From assembly GCF_000718775.1 (NCBI RefSeq), contig NZ_JOCB01000093.1, positions 1 through 64,000 on the forward strand: a stretch of 64,000 nucleotides of DNA. The letters are read 5' to 3'. Shown here piece after piece: positions 1 through 8,410 of this stretch. This DNA is from Streptomyces sp. NRRL S-31 (GTDB taxonomy: Bacteria; Actinomycetota; Actinomycetes; Streptomycetales; Streptomycetaceae). Under the pieces are notes generated by a model. That model did no database searches. It saw only the letters and a program-made list of their open reading frames with translations, and was not told the DNA's origin. Position numbers and translations under genes: made by a program. Position 1 is the stretch's first letter. Each line of letters starts with the position of its first letter.

Positions 1-453
1 CCCCCCCCGCACCCGCCCCGCCCCCGGCACCGACCAGTCCTCCACCCGGCCGGTGCGTCGCCGCGGCACTCACGGCGGACCGCTTCGCGCCTGCGCGCCA
101 CCCCACGCGCCCCCCGCGCGCCACCCCGCTCCTGTGCACGCTGCGTGTTCATCCGCGCCCACCGGACCCGACGAGCCGACACGGCGGCACAGGCGGCACA
201 GGCGGCCCGAGGAGGCGGCCCGCGCGGCGCCCGGTCCTCGCCCGCCCGCCGCCACCGCGACATGACCGGTGCGCTCCGACACGCCGAACGGCCGGCCCGC
301 GCCATCCGCCGGACCCCTTGGCGCGACGGGCTCGTGAATCCCTGAAAATCCTTGTGAGCAGGGCTTTTTGGCGGCGGTGAAGGCGATCGGACAGGAGGTC
401 GCGAGGGGTAGCCTGTGGCCTTCCTCTCGACCCCTTCGCGGAGGTGCGCACCC
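1..453. other. Upstream region without a supportable gene
   Basis: Very GC-rich sequence. The open frames here have compositions of shadow frames and no convincing ribosome site. A short 9-bp GGCGGCACA-type repeat lies near 180-205. A weak CCCT/AGGG hairpin followed by a TTTTT run sits near 341-370 and could be a terminator of something left of the window. I see no RNA gene. Confidence 0.4.
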
Positions 454-3400
454 GTGTCAAGGTCCTTCGTCCACCTGCACAACCACACCGAGTACTCGAT
501 GCTCGACGGTGCCCAGAAGCTCAGGCCGATGTTCGCTGAGGTCGCGAAGCAGGGCATGCCGGCCGTCGCGATGAGTGACCACGGCAACATGTTCGGCGCG
601 TATGAGTTCCACCAGGTCGCCAAGGACTTCCAGAACGTCAGGCCGATCATCGGGATTGAGGCGTACGTGGCACCGTCGTCGCGACGCGACCGCAGACGGG
701 AGTTCTGGGGTCCGGGCGGGCAGCGCGCCGTGTCGGACGACGGCGAGGGCTCCAAGGACGTCTCCGGCGGCGGCCGTTTCACTCACATGACCATGTGGGC
801 GACGGGCGCGCGGGGCCTGCGCAACCTCTTCCACCTCTCCACGGAGGCCAGCTACACGGGCCAGTTCCCGGCGGGCAAGCCCCGCATGGACCTGGAGCTG
901 ATCAGCGAGCACGCCGAGGGCGTCATCGCGACGACCGGGTGCCCGTCCGGCGCCGTCCAGACCCGGCTGCGGCTGCACCAGTACGACGAGGCCCGCGAGG
1001 TCGCCGCCGCCTACCGGGACGTCTTCGGCGAGGAGAACTACTTCCTGGAGCTGATGGACCACGGACTGCCCATCGAGCGGGAGGTCCGGGACGGGCTGCT
1101 GCGCCTGGCCAAGGAGCTGCACCTCCCGCTCCTGGCCACGAACGACGCGCACTACGTCCACGAGGACCAGGCCGACGCGCACGACAACCTGCTGTGCATC
1201 GGGGTCGGCAAGAACAAGGCCGACGAGAAGCGGTTCCGGTTCCAGGGCAGTGGCTACTACCTGAAGTCCGCGCGGGAGATGCGGTCCCTGTTCGCCGAGT
1301 TGCCGGCGGCCTGTGACAACACGCTGCTGATCGCCGAGCGGATCGGCTCCTACGACGAGGTCTTCGACCACGTCGACGAGATGCCCCGGTTCCCCGACGT
1401 GCCGGAAGGGGAGACGCAGGAGTCGTGGCTGCGCAAGGACGTCCTCAAGGGGCTCGCCATGCGCTACGGCGACCCGGTCCCCGCCGAAGTGCTGGAGCGT
1501 TTCGAGACCGAGATGTCGGTCATCGGCCCCATGGGCTTCTCCTCCTATTTCCTCGTGGTCGCCGACATCTGCAAGTACGCCCGCGACAACGGTGTCCCCG
1601 TCGGACCGGGCCGCGGCTCGGCCACCGGATCGATCGTCGCCTATGCGACGCGGATCACCGAACTGTGCCCCCTGGAACACGGTCTGCTGTTCGAGCGGTT
1701 CCTCAACCCCGAGCGGATCAACCCGCCGGACGTCGACCTCGACTTCGACGACCGCCGGCGCGACAGGATGGTGCGTTACGTCACCGAGAAGTACGGCGAC
1801 GCGTACACCGCCATGGTGAACACGTTCGGCAGGATCAAGGCCAAGAACGCGATCAAGGACTCCTCCCGGATCCTCGGCTACCCCTTCTCCCACGGCGAGC
1901 GCATCACCAAGGCGCTGCCGCCCGACATCATGGGCAAGTCGATCCCGCTCGACGGCATCTTCGACCCGGAGCACCCGCGTTACGGCGAGGCCGTCGAGAT
2001 CCGGCAGATGTACGAGAACGAGCCGGACGTGCGGGCGGTCATCGACACCGCCAGGGGCGTCGAGGGCCTGACCCGGGGCACCGGCGTCCACGCGGCCGCG
2101 GTCATCCTGTCCAAGACCCGGCTGACGGAGCGCATCCCGCTGCACATGCGGGCCTCCGACGGTGTGAAGATCACCGGTTTCGACTATCCGTCGTGCGAGG
2201 CCATGGGCCTGGTCAAGATGGACTTCCTGGGGCTGCGGAACCTGGGCGTCATCGATCAGGCGCTGGAGAACATCCGGGAGAACCGGGGCGTCAGGCTCGC
2301 CACCGTCGACCCGATGAACGGCGACCAGGACACCGTCGTCATCCCGCTGGACGACCGGAGGACCTTCGAACTGCTGGGCCGGGGCGACACCCTGGGCGTG
2401 TTCCAGCTCGACGGCGGCGGCATGCGCGCGCTGCTGAAGCTGATGGAGCCGACCCGGTTCGAGGACATCGCGGCCGCGCTGGCGCTGTACCGGCCCGGCC
2501 CGATGGCCGCCAACGCGCACACCAACTACGCGCTGCGGCAGAACGGCAGGCAGGACCCCGACCCCATCCACCCGGAACTGGGGGACGCGCTCGCCCCGAT
2601 CCTCGGGAGCACCCACCACCTGCTCGTCTACCAGGAGCAGATCATGGCCGTCGCCCGGACCCTCGCCGGGTACACCCTCGGCGGCGCCGACATGCTGCGC
2701 CGCGCGATGGGCAAGAAGAAACCCGAGGTCCTGGCCGCGGAGTGGAAGAACTTCCACGCCGGTATGACCGGCAACGGCTACTCGGAAGAAGCCACCAAGG
2801 CGATCTGGGACGTCATGCTCCCGTTCTCCGGCTACGCCTTCAACAAGTCCCACACCGCCGGATACGGGCTCGTCTCCTACTGGACGGCGTACCTGAAGGC
2901 CAACTACCCGGCCGAGTACATGGCCGCGCTGCTCACCTCCGTCGGGGACGACAAGGACAAGGCCGGCGTCTACCTGGCCGACGCCCGCAAGCTCGGCGTC
3001 ACGGTCCTCCCGCCCGACGTCAACGCATCCCTGGCCGAGTTCGCGGCCGTCGGCGACGACGTCCGCTTCGGCCTGCTCTCGGTGCGCAACGTCGGCGAGA
3101 ACGTGATCGAGTCGATCATCACGGCGCGCAAGTCCAAGGGCGGGTTCACCTCGTTCCAGGACTTCCTCGACAAGGCCGGCCTGCCCGCGCTGAACAAGCG
3201 GGCCATCGACTCGCTGATCAAGGCCGGCGCGTTCGACTCGCTCGGGCACAGCCGCAAGGGGCTGGCCGCCGTGCACGAGACGGCGGTCGACGCGGTCGTG
3301 CCGCTGAAGAAGGCCGCCGCGTACGGGCAGGACGACCTGTTCGCCGGTGTGGGCGGCGGCCACGGTGCCGGCGCGGACTCCGGGTTCGGCCTCGACATGA

Positions 3401-4056
3401 GGATCGGTACGGAGGAGTGGCCGCGCCGCCAACTGCTCTCCACCGAGCGCGAGATGCTCGGCATGTACGTCTCCGCCCATCCGCTGGACGGCACCGAGCA
3501 CATCCTCGCCGCCCACCGCGACACCACGATCGTCGACCTGCTGTCCTCCGGCCGAACGGAGGGGATGCTGTGCCTGTCCGGTCTGATCACCGGCGTCCAG
3601 CCGAAGATGACCAAGCAGGGCAACAGCTGGGCGATCGTCGACCTCGCCGACCGGGACGGCACGATCGAGGTCCTCTTCTTCCCCGCCGCGTACCAGCTCG
3701 TCGCGGCCGCCCTGGTCGAAGACAGCGTGGTGTCCGTCCGGGGCCGCGTCAACGAACGCGACGGTGCGATCAGCGTCTTCGGACAGGAAGTGCGGGTGCT
3801 CGACGTCGCCTCGGCGGAGCGCACCGGGGCGGCGCCCGTGGTGCTCGTGTTGCCGTACCACCGCGTCAGCGCGCCCGCGGTCAGGGAACTCGGGCGGATC
3901 GTCGGGGCCCACCCCGGCGAGCACCCGGTCCACCTCTCGGTCCGCGGACCGCGCAAGACGATCGTCTACCGGCTGCGGGCCACCGTGAACGCCATGACGA
4001 TCGCCTCCGACATCAAGGGGTCGTTCGGACCCGACGCCTGGCACGGGGCCGGGTGA
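454..4056 (+). CDS. dnaE: DNA polymerase III alpha subunit, DnaE type
   Basis: Replicative-type C-family polymerase of about 1,200 residues, the usual DnaE length. The GTG at 454 is chosen because GGAGGTG lies 8 nt upstream at 440-446; translation then opens with the PHP-domain signature HLHNHTEYSMLDG. The acidic palm motif PDVDLDFDDRRRD (about residues 425-437) and the MDFLGL motif (near residue 590) supply the three catalytic carboxylates. A C-terminal OB-fold stretch (SWAIVDLADRDGTIEVLFF, about residue 1060) follows helix-hairpin-helix sequence. The PHP region and overall length resemble DnaE1 rather than the mutagenic DnaE2/ImuC. There is no sliding-clamp, imuA or imuB neighbour. From memory it differs clearly from the conserved Streptomyces DnaE1, so it is probably a second copy. 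Family call is firm; paralogue status is inferred. Confidence 0.93.
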   Translation: MSRSFVHLHNHTEYSMLDGAQKLRPMFAEVAKQGMPAVAMSDHGNMFGAYEFHQVAKDFQNVRPIIGIEAYVAPSSRRDRRREFWGPGGQRAVSDDGEGSKDVSGGGRFTHMTMWATGARGLRNLFHLSTEASYTGQFPAGKPRMDLELISEHAEGVIATTGCPSGAVQTRLRLHQYDEAREVAAAYRDVFGEENYFLELMDHGLPIEREVRDGLLRLAKELHLPLLATNDAHYVHEDQADAHDNLLCIGVGKNKADEKRFRFQGSGYYLKSAREMRSLFAELPAACDNTLLIAERIGSYDEVFDHVDEMPRFPDVPEGETQESWLRKDVLKGLAMRYGDPVPAEVLERFETEMSVIGPMGFSSYFLVVADICKYARDNGVPVGPGRGSATGSIVAYATRITELCPLEHGLLFERFLNPERINPPDVDLDFDDRRRDRMVRYVTEKYGDAYTAMVNTFGRIKAKNAIKDSSRILGYPFSHGERITKALPPDIMGKSIPLDGIFDPEHPRYGEAVEIRQMYENEPDVRAVIDTARGVEGLTRGTGVHAAAVILSKTRLTERIPLHMRASDGVKITGFDYPSCEAMGLVKMDFLGLRNLGVIDQALENIRENRGVRLATVDPMNGDQDTVVIPLDDRRTFELLGRGDTLGVFQLDGGGMRALLKLMEPTRFEDIAAALALYRPGPMAANAHTNYALRQNGRQDPDPIHPELGDALAPILGSTHHLLVYQEQIMAVARTLAGYTLGGADMLRRAMGKKKPEVLAAEWKNFHAGMTGNGYSEEATKAIWDVMLPFSGYAFNKSHTAGYGLVSYWTAYLKANYPAEYMAALLTSVGDDKDKAGVYLADARKLGVTVLPPDVNASLAEFAAVGDDVRFGLLSVRNVGENVIESIITARKSKGGFTSFQDFLDKAGLPALNKRAIDSLIKAGAFDSLGHSRKGLAAVHETAVDAVVPLKKAAAYGQDDLFAGVGGGHGAGADSGFGLDMRIGTEEWPRRQLLSTEREMLGMYVSAHPLDGTEHILAAHRDTTIVDLLSSGRTEGMLCLSGLITGVQPKMTKQGNSWAIVDLADRDGTIEVLFFPAAYQLVAAALVEDSVVSVRGRVNERDGAISVFGQEVRVLDVASAERTGAAPVVLVLPYHRVSAPAVRELGRIVGAHPGEHPVHLSVRGPRKTIVYRLRATVNAMTIASDIKGSFGPDAWHGAG

Positions 4057-4137
4057 ACCCTCGTCCGCCACGGCGCTGTCAGTGCCACCCCGTACGCTCG
4101 CGCTCCTACCGGTGGAACGCTTCGAAGGGAGACGGCG

Positions 4138-4560
4138 ATGGGCGGCAACGGATGGTGGCAGACAGGTCCTTACCAGCGGGACCTGGCCGCCGCGTTCCGG
4201 CAGGAGCAGGAGCGCGAGCTGGCCCTGGACGACCACGGCTTCGGGCAGCGGTCCGTGGCGGACCTGTGGCGGGACCCGCGGTGGCACGAGTACATCTTCA
4301 CGGGTGGCACGGGCTCGGTGCTGGACTTCCCCGAGATGATCGACCCGGAGGACAGGGACGAGGGCCCGTTCATACGGCCGTTGACCGACGACGAGGTGCG
4401 CGCCTGGGCCCCCGACGGCCGGCCCACCGAAGCGGAGTGGGAGGACGCCCTCGACTCCGAGCGCCTGCCGTATCCGGGACGCGGCCGCGGCAACTGCACG
4501 GTGCTCTACCGTGACGGCCGGCCGGCGGGGATCGGCTACTGGGGGGTCACCAGCGACTAG
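4138..4560 (+). CDS. Hypothetical protein, 140 aa
   Basis: I do not recognise this family. The frame is supported by GAAGGGAG seven nucleotides before the ATG and by normal codon use. The protein is soluble, acidic and rich in Trp/Asp/Glu, with no signal peptide or membrane span; it begins MGGNGWWQTG and ends with a compact GIGYWGVTSD segment. It lies 81 bp after dnaE on the same strand and its last 14 bp overlap the convergent marR gene. It could be a small regulatory or inhibitor-like protein, but nothing in the sequence fixes a role. Confidence 0.6.
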   Translation: MGGNGWWQTGPYQRDLAAAFRQEQERELALDDHGFGQRSVADLWRDPRWHEYIFTGGTGSVLDFPEMIDPEDRDEGPFIRPLTDDEVRAWAPDGRPTEAEWEDALDSERLPYPGRGRGNCTVLYRDGRPAGIGYWGVTSD

Positions 4561-5113
4561 GGGCGCCCGGGGCGGCGGCCGGGTCCCCGTCCAGCCGTGC
4601 CCCCGCGTCCGTGCCGGCCGGGTACTCCCCGCCGCACGGCGCGTGCACGACGGTGTCCGCGCGGCTCGCGCCGCTCCGTGCCAGGTGCAGGGTGAGCAGG
4701 GCCTCGACCAGGGCCGCGGCGGAGGTCTCGTCCAGCGGGGCGAGGAAGTCGCGTTCGACGCGCTCGCGGGCCTCTTCCGCCTCCTCCAGGCACGTCCGGC
4801 CGGCCGGTGTGAGCGTCACCACGTTGCGGCGCCGGTCCCGGTCGCTGCGGTGCCGCTCCACGTACCCCTTGCTCTCCAGCGAGTCGACGACGCCGACCAT
4901 CGTGGTGCGGTCGAGGCCGATCCGGGCGGCGATCTCCAGCTGGGACGGCTGCTCCGGCGAGGCGGCGATCACCGCCAGCACACCGAGTTCCCGCGGGATG
5001 AGGCGGAAGGGGGCGAGCGCCGTGTCCAGTTCGGCGGCCAGCCCCAGGTAGGCGTGCTTCAGGAGATATCCCAGCCGACGGGAAAGTACATCAGGGGGAC
5101 CCTCATCCTTCAT
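4547..5113 (-). CDS. MarR-family transcriptional regulator
   Basis: About 188 residues with a winged helix-turn-helix: recognition segment ARIGLDRTTMVGVVDSLE followed by the wing KGYVERHRSDRDRRRNVVTL, which is characteristic of MarR repressors. The ATG at 5113 is preferred because the protein then begins MKDEGPP; an ATG at 5140 would add nine residues. The C-terminal 35 residues after the dimerisation helices are Pro/Ala/Gly-rich and look disordered. It is divergent from an MFS drug exporter across about 250 bp, the classic arrangement for a MarR repressor controlling an efflux pump in response to a small ligand. That regulatory link is inferred from position and from the palindrome between the genes. 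Confidence 0.88.
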   Translation of the reverse strand: MKDEGPPDVLSRRLGYLLKHAYLGLAAELDTALAPFRLIPRELGVLAVIAASPEQPSQLEIAARIGLDRTTMVGVVDSLESKGYVERHRSDRDRRRNVVTLTPAGRTCLEEAEEARERVERDFLAPLDETSAAALVEALLTLHLARSGASRADTVVHAPCGGEYPAGTDAGARLDGDPAAAPGAPSRW

Positions 5114-5166
5114 ATGGGCAGCGTACACTTCACTGACCATCAGCCATACTGACGATCTGCTTCAAT

Positions 5167-5181
5167 GACCGATCATCGGTC
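5167..5181. promoter_or_regulatory. Palindromic operator candidate between marR and MFS
   Basis: GACCGATCATCGGTC is a perfect 7-bp inverted repeat with one central base. It lies between the divergent MarR and MFS genes, 54 bp from the marR start and 182 bp from the MFS start. Its size and position suit a MarR-dimer site or a shared promoter element, but binding is inferred. Confidence 0.4.
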
Positions 5182-5362
5182 CGTTCGGGCCACCGGTGAA
5201 CGGGACACCCGCACCCCCGTCAGCTCCGCGGAGCGCCCGCGGTACCGGGTTCTCAGGGGCGGGGCGCCCCAGCGACGCGGCGCCCCCACCGCCCCGCAGC
5301 CACGCGGACCACGCAAGCCACACGCACGCCACCATCACGAGCAAGGAAGTGACGTTCACGTC

Positions 5363-6889
5363 ATGAGCGACTCGCCCCCGGCCGAGGCCATACGCACGGC
5401 TTCGGCCCCCACCGCGCACGGCACCGCCGACGCCCCCGACCCCCGCCGCTGGTGGGGCCTGGTGGTCATCGCCCTGGCGCAGTTGATGGTGGTCCTCGAC
5501 GCGACCATCGTGAACATCGCGCTGCCGTCCGCGCAGAAGGCCCTCGGCATGTCCGACGGCAACCGCCAGTGGGTCATCACGGCCTACACCCTCGCCTTCG
5601 GCGGCCTGCTGCTGCTCGGCGGTCGCATCGCCGACCTGGTCGGCCGCAAGCGCACCTTCATCATCGGCCTCATCGGCTTCGCCGTGGCCTCCGCGGTCGG
5701 CGGCGCGGCCGGCAGCCCCGGCATGCTCTTCGCGGCCCGCGCGCTCCAGGGCGTGTTCGGCGCCGTCCTCGCGCCGTCCGCGCTCTCCCTGATGACGACC
5801 ACGTTCACCGATCCCCGGGAGCGCGGGAAGGCGTTCGGCATCTACGGCGCCATCGCCGGCGCGGGCGGCGCGCTCGGCCTGCTGCTGGGCGGCATCCTCA
5901 CCTCGTACGCGAACTGGCGCTGGTGCCTGTACGTGAACATCCCGATCGCCGCCGTCGCGGTGATCGGCGCCCTCATGCTGCTGCACGACCGCCCGGGCCA
6001 CCGCGAGGCCCGGCTGGACATCCCCGGCGTGATCCTCGGCTGCGGCGGCCTGGTCGCCGTCGTCTACGGCTTCTCGGAGGCCGAGTCGCGCGGCTGGAGC
6101 GACGGCCTGGTGGTCAGCCTGCTGATCGGCGGCGTGGCCCTGCTGGCGGCGTTCGTCTTCTGGCAGAGCAAGACCGAGCACCCGCTGCTGCCGCTGCGCA
6201 TCCTCGCCGACCGCAACCGTGCGGGCTGCTTCCTGACCATGGGGCTCGCCACGATCGGCATGTTCGGTCTGTTCCTGTTCATGACCTACTACTTCCAGGG
6301 CATCCTCGAGTACTCCCCGGTCAGGAGCGGTCTGGCGTTCCTGCCGATGTCCGCGATGATCATCCTGGGCTCCACCCAGGTCTCCGCCCGGCTGCTGCCC
6401 CGTACGCCCCCGCGCCTGCTGATGGTGCCCGGCATGCTCCTGGCCGCGTCCGGCCTCGCGGTGCTCACCCGGCTCGGCGTGGACTCCGCGTACGCCACCC
6501 ACGTCCTGCCCGCCGAGCTGCTGCTCGGTCTCGGCATGGGCCTGACCTTCATGCCGGTCTTCTCCACCGCCACCAACGGGGTGCGGCCGCAGGACGCCGG
6601 TGTGACCTCGGCGATGGTCAACACCTCGCAGCAGGTGGGTGGTTCGCTCGGTACGGCGCTGCTCAACACCATCGCCACCTCGGCGACGAGCACCTACGTC
6701 GGCCGCCACCTGACCAACCCCACGCAGAAGGCCCAGGTGCTGCGCGAGGGCATCGTGCACGGCTACACGCAGGCCATCTGGTGGGGCGTGGCCGCGATGC
6801 TGATCGCCGCGGTGGCCGCCGGCGTCCTGGTCGTCGCCCGGCCGACCGGCCGGGGCGGCGCGCCGGCGGGTGCCGCCGCCGCGCACTGA
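5363..6889 (+). CDS. MFS drug exporter, DHA2 (14-TM, EmrB/QacA) family
   Basis: Proton-driven efflux protein of 508 residues in the cytoplasmic membrane. Diagnostic motifs are LDATIVNIALP in helix 1 (motif D1 of the 14-TM group), GGRIADLVGRKR (motif A, loop 2-3) and the gly-rich GAIAGAGGALGLLLGG (motif C region). The ATG at 5363 starts MSDSPPAEA about 30 residues before the first helix; upstream in-frame codons would add low-complexity Pro/Arg sequence. The last residues after helix 14 are a short Gly/Ala tail. Divergent from the MarR gene and followed by a strong hairpin, so it is probably a monocistronic, ligand-inducible pump. Substrate is unknown. Confidence 0.9.
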   Translation: MSDSPPAEAIRTASAPTAHGTADAPDPRRWWGLVVIALAQLMVVLDATIVNIALPSAQKALGMSDGNRQWVITAYTLAFGGLLLLGGRIADLVGRKRTFIIGLIGFAVASAVGGAAGSPGMLFAARALQGVFGAVLAPSALSLMTTTFTDPRERGKAFGIYGAIAGAGGALGLLLGGILTSYANWRWCLYVNIPIAAVAVIGALMLLHDRPGHREARLDIPGVILGCGGLVAVVYGFSEAESRGWSDGLVVSLLIGGVALLAAFVFWQSKTEHPLLPLRILADRNRAGCFLTMGLATIGMFGLFLFMTYYFQGILEYSPVRSGLAFLPMSAMIILGSTQVSARLLPRTPPRLLMVPGMLLAASGLAVLTRLGVDSAYATHVLPAELLLGLGMGLTFMPVFSTATNGVRPQDAGVTSAMVNTSQQVGGSLGTALLNTIATSATSTYVGRHLTNPTQKAQVLREGIVHGYTQAIWWGVAAMLIAAVAAGVLVVARPTGRGGAPAGAAAAH

Positions 6890-6910
6890 AAGCCCGACCG
6901 CCGTTCACCC

Positions 6911-6950
6911 CCGCGCCCGGCCCCGGCACCACCGCCGGGGCGGGGCGCGG
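6911..6950 (+). terminator. Hairpin terminator after the MFS gene
   Basis: A 17-bp stem with one mismatch (6911-6927 against 6934-6950) closes a 6-nt loop ACCACC, 21 bp after the MFS stop codon. No U-tract follows, as is usual in Streptomyces. Confidence 0.65.
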
Positions 6951-7078
6951 GTACGCGGAGCGCGCAGAGTGATCATTGCGCGACAGATAGTGAAGATGGC
7001 CGGAAAGTGGCTGGTTGCCGCCCTCGACATCACCGAAAATCGGGACATAGCGGCTTACCGTTCACGGGAGGACGACCG

Positions 7079-7216
7079 ATGAGGCTCAGCATTGCCCCAC
7101 GCGTTGAGCAGGGCGACGACGGAGACAGCCACCCCGGCACGCCGTGGACCCCACCGGAAGAGCCCCCGAGCCCCGACGGTTCGAGCCCGGAGGGCGACGG
7201 GAAGCACCGCAAGTGA
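7079..7216 (+). CDS. Putative RiPP precursor peptide, 45 aa, coupled to PIMT
   Basis: A 45-codon gene with a near-ideal ribosome site (GGGAGGA at 7067-7073). Its stop codon overlaps the methyltransferase start in a GTGA tetranucleotide, so the two are translationally coupled. The peptide starts MRLSIAPRVEQ and then becomes an acidic, Pro/Gly/Ser-rich tail with Asp-Gly dipeptides at residues 14-15, 33-34 and 40-41, ending GDGKHRK. It has no Cys and no export signal. Asp-Gly is the favoured substrate motif for succinimide (aspartimide) formation by PIMT-type enzymes, and imiditide RiPPs are known to need only a precursor and such an enzyme. Precursor status is inference; a simple leader or coupling peptide is the alternative. 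Confidence 0.6.
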   Translation: MRLSIAPRVEQGDDGDSHPGTPWTPPEEPPSPDGSSPEGDGKHRK

Positions 7217-8400
7217 CCTCCGCCGCCCCGCGTGCGGACCGGCCCGGCCGCGCGGAGTTGGGGCGGGTCCTCATGGCCTCCGGCGCGCTGTCGTCGGACT
7301 GGATGCCGTCGTTCTCGGCCGTCGACCGGGCCGCGTTCCTCCCGGATGTCATCTGGCCCTACGACATGGCGACCCGCTCGAGCGTCCACGTCGACAAGCG
7401 GGCCGACCCGGATGCCTGGTACGCGGCGGCGGACAGCGACATCCCGATCGTCACCCAGTGGGACGACGGCGCGCACCTCGGCCCCGGTCCGGGGAAGCTC
7501 TCCACCAGTTCCTCGTCCATGCCCTCGACGGTCTACTCGCTGCTCCAGGACCTGGACGTGGCGGCGGGCATGCGTGTGCTGGACGTGGGCACGGGCACGG
7601 GCGAGACGGCCGCCCTGCTGAGCCACCGGCTCGGACCGCGGCACGTGACCACCGTCGAAGTGGACGGAGCGGTGTCCGCGACGGCTCGGGACCGTCTGCA
7701 CAAGCAGGGATTCCACCCCCGGGTGGTCGTGGGTGACGGCTTCGAGGGGTATTCCGGCACGGCCCCCTACGACCGGGTCCTGGCCACCGTCGGCATCCGC
7801 CGACTGCCCATGGAGTGGATCAGGCAGACCCGGCGCGGCGGCGTGATCCTCGCTCCCTGGGGCACCTCCTACGGGAACGCCGACGCCATGGTCCGCCTGG
7901 AGGTGGCGGGCGGGACGGCCACGGGGCCCTTCACCAGGCTGGTGGAGTTCATGAAACTCCGCGCGCAGCGGGGTCCCGCCGTCCGCCCCGCCGACTACCT
8001 TTCCGCGGGCCCCCTCCAGAACGCCGACCGGAGCACGGCGGTGCTCGCCGAGGACGAGTTCCCGACGGGCCCGTTCACGGACCTGCCGTTCGTCCTCGGC
8101 CTCCGGGTGCCGCGGTGCCGCCAGGCAGTGGCGGACAAGCGGGACGGTGCCCGGCCCGTCTGGTTCTACAGCCTCCTCGACACCTCGTGGGCCTGTGTGA
8201 TGTTCCGCGACGGCCGGCGGCACGCCTCCGTGTGGCAGTCCGGCCCCCGGCGCCTCTGGGACGAAGTCCGTGAGGCGCACGACTGGTGGAGGGAGCGCGG
8301 ATGCCCGGGGGTGACGCGGTTCGGTCTCACCGTCGACGCGTCCGGCCGGCACGTCTGGCTGGACGATCCGGCGAACGAGTCCTGGCCCCTGCCGAGTTGA
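7213..8400 (+). CDS. Extended PIMT-like (protein-L-isoaspartate) O-methyltransferase
   Basis: About 395 residues. The GTG at 7213 is chosen because it overlaps the preceding stop (GTGA). The core is a class I SAM-dependent fold: motif I RVLDVGTGTGETAALL near residue 121, followed by TTVEVD and a GDGFEGY segment, and preceded by the PIMT substrate-loop pattern PGPGKLSTSSSSMPSTVYSLL. An extra C-terminal domain of about 150 residues (ending HVWLDDPANESWPLPS) is absent from housekeeping Pcm (about 210 aa) and is typical of RiPP-associated PIMTs such as the FxLD-system or imiditide type. It would methylate Asp side chains and thereby drive aspartimide formation. No lanthionine, lasso or ATP-grasp genes lie nearby, so the pair stands alone. 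Confidence 0.85.
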   Translation: MTSAAPRADRPGRAELGRVLMASGALSSDWMPSFSAVDRAAFLPDVIWPYDMATRSSVHVDKRADPDAWYAAADSDIPIVTQWDDGAHLGPGPGKLSTSSSSMPSTVYSLLQDLDVAAGMRVLDVGTGTGETAALLSHRLGPRHVTTVEVDGAVSATARDRLHKQGFHPRVVVGDGFEGYSGTAPYDRVLATVGIRRLPMEWIRQTRRGGVILAPWGTSYGNADAMVRLEVAGGTATGPFTRLVEFMKLRAQRGPAVRPADYLSAGPLQNADRSTAVLAEDEFPTGPFTDLPFVLGLRVPRCRQAVADKRDGARPVWFYSLLDTSWACVMFRDGRRHASVWQSGPRRLWDEVREAHDWWRERGCPGVTRFGLTVDASGRHVWLDDPANESWPLPS

Positions 8401-8410
8401 GCCGCGGGCG

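Noticed and set aside
149..460. 103-codon frame on the minus strand near the left edge
   Set aside because: Arg/Gly-rich, no ribosome site, overlaps the dnaE promoter region.
457..4287. 1,276-codon open frame antisense to dnaE
   Set aside because: Its composition (Val/Gly/Arg/Asp-rich, no domains) is that of the complement of a high-GC gene; the plus-strand product has complete DnaE motifs.
5162..6886. 574-codon frame antisense to the MFS gene
   Set aside because: No recognisable motif; the opposite strand encodes a complete 14-helix transporter.
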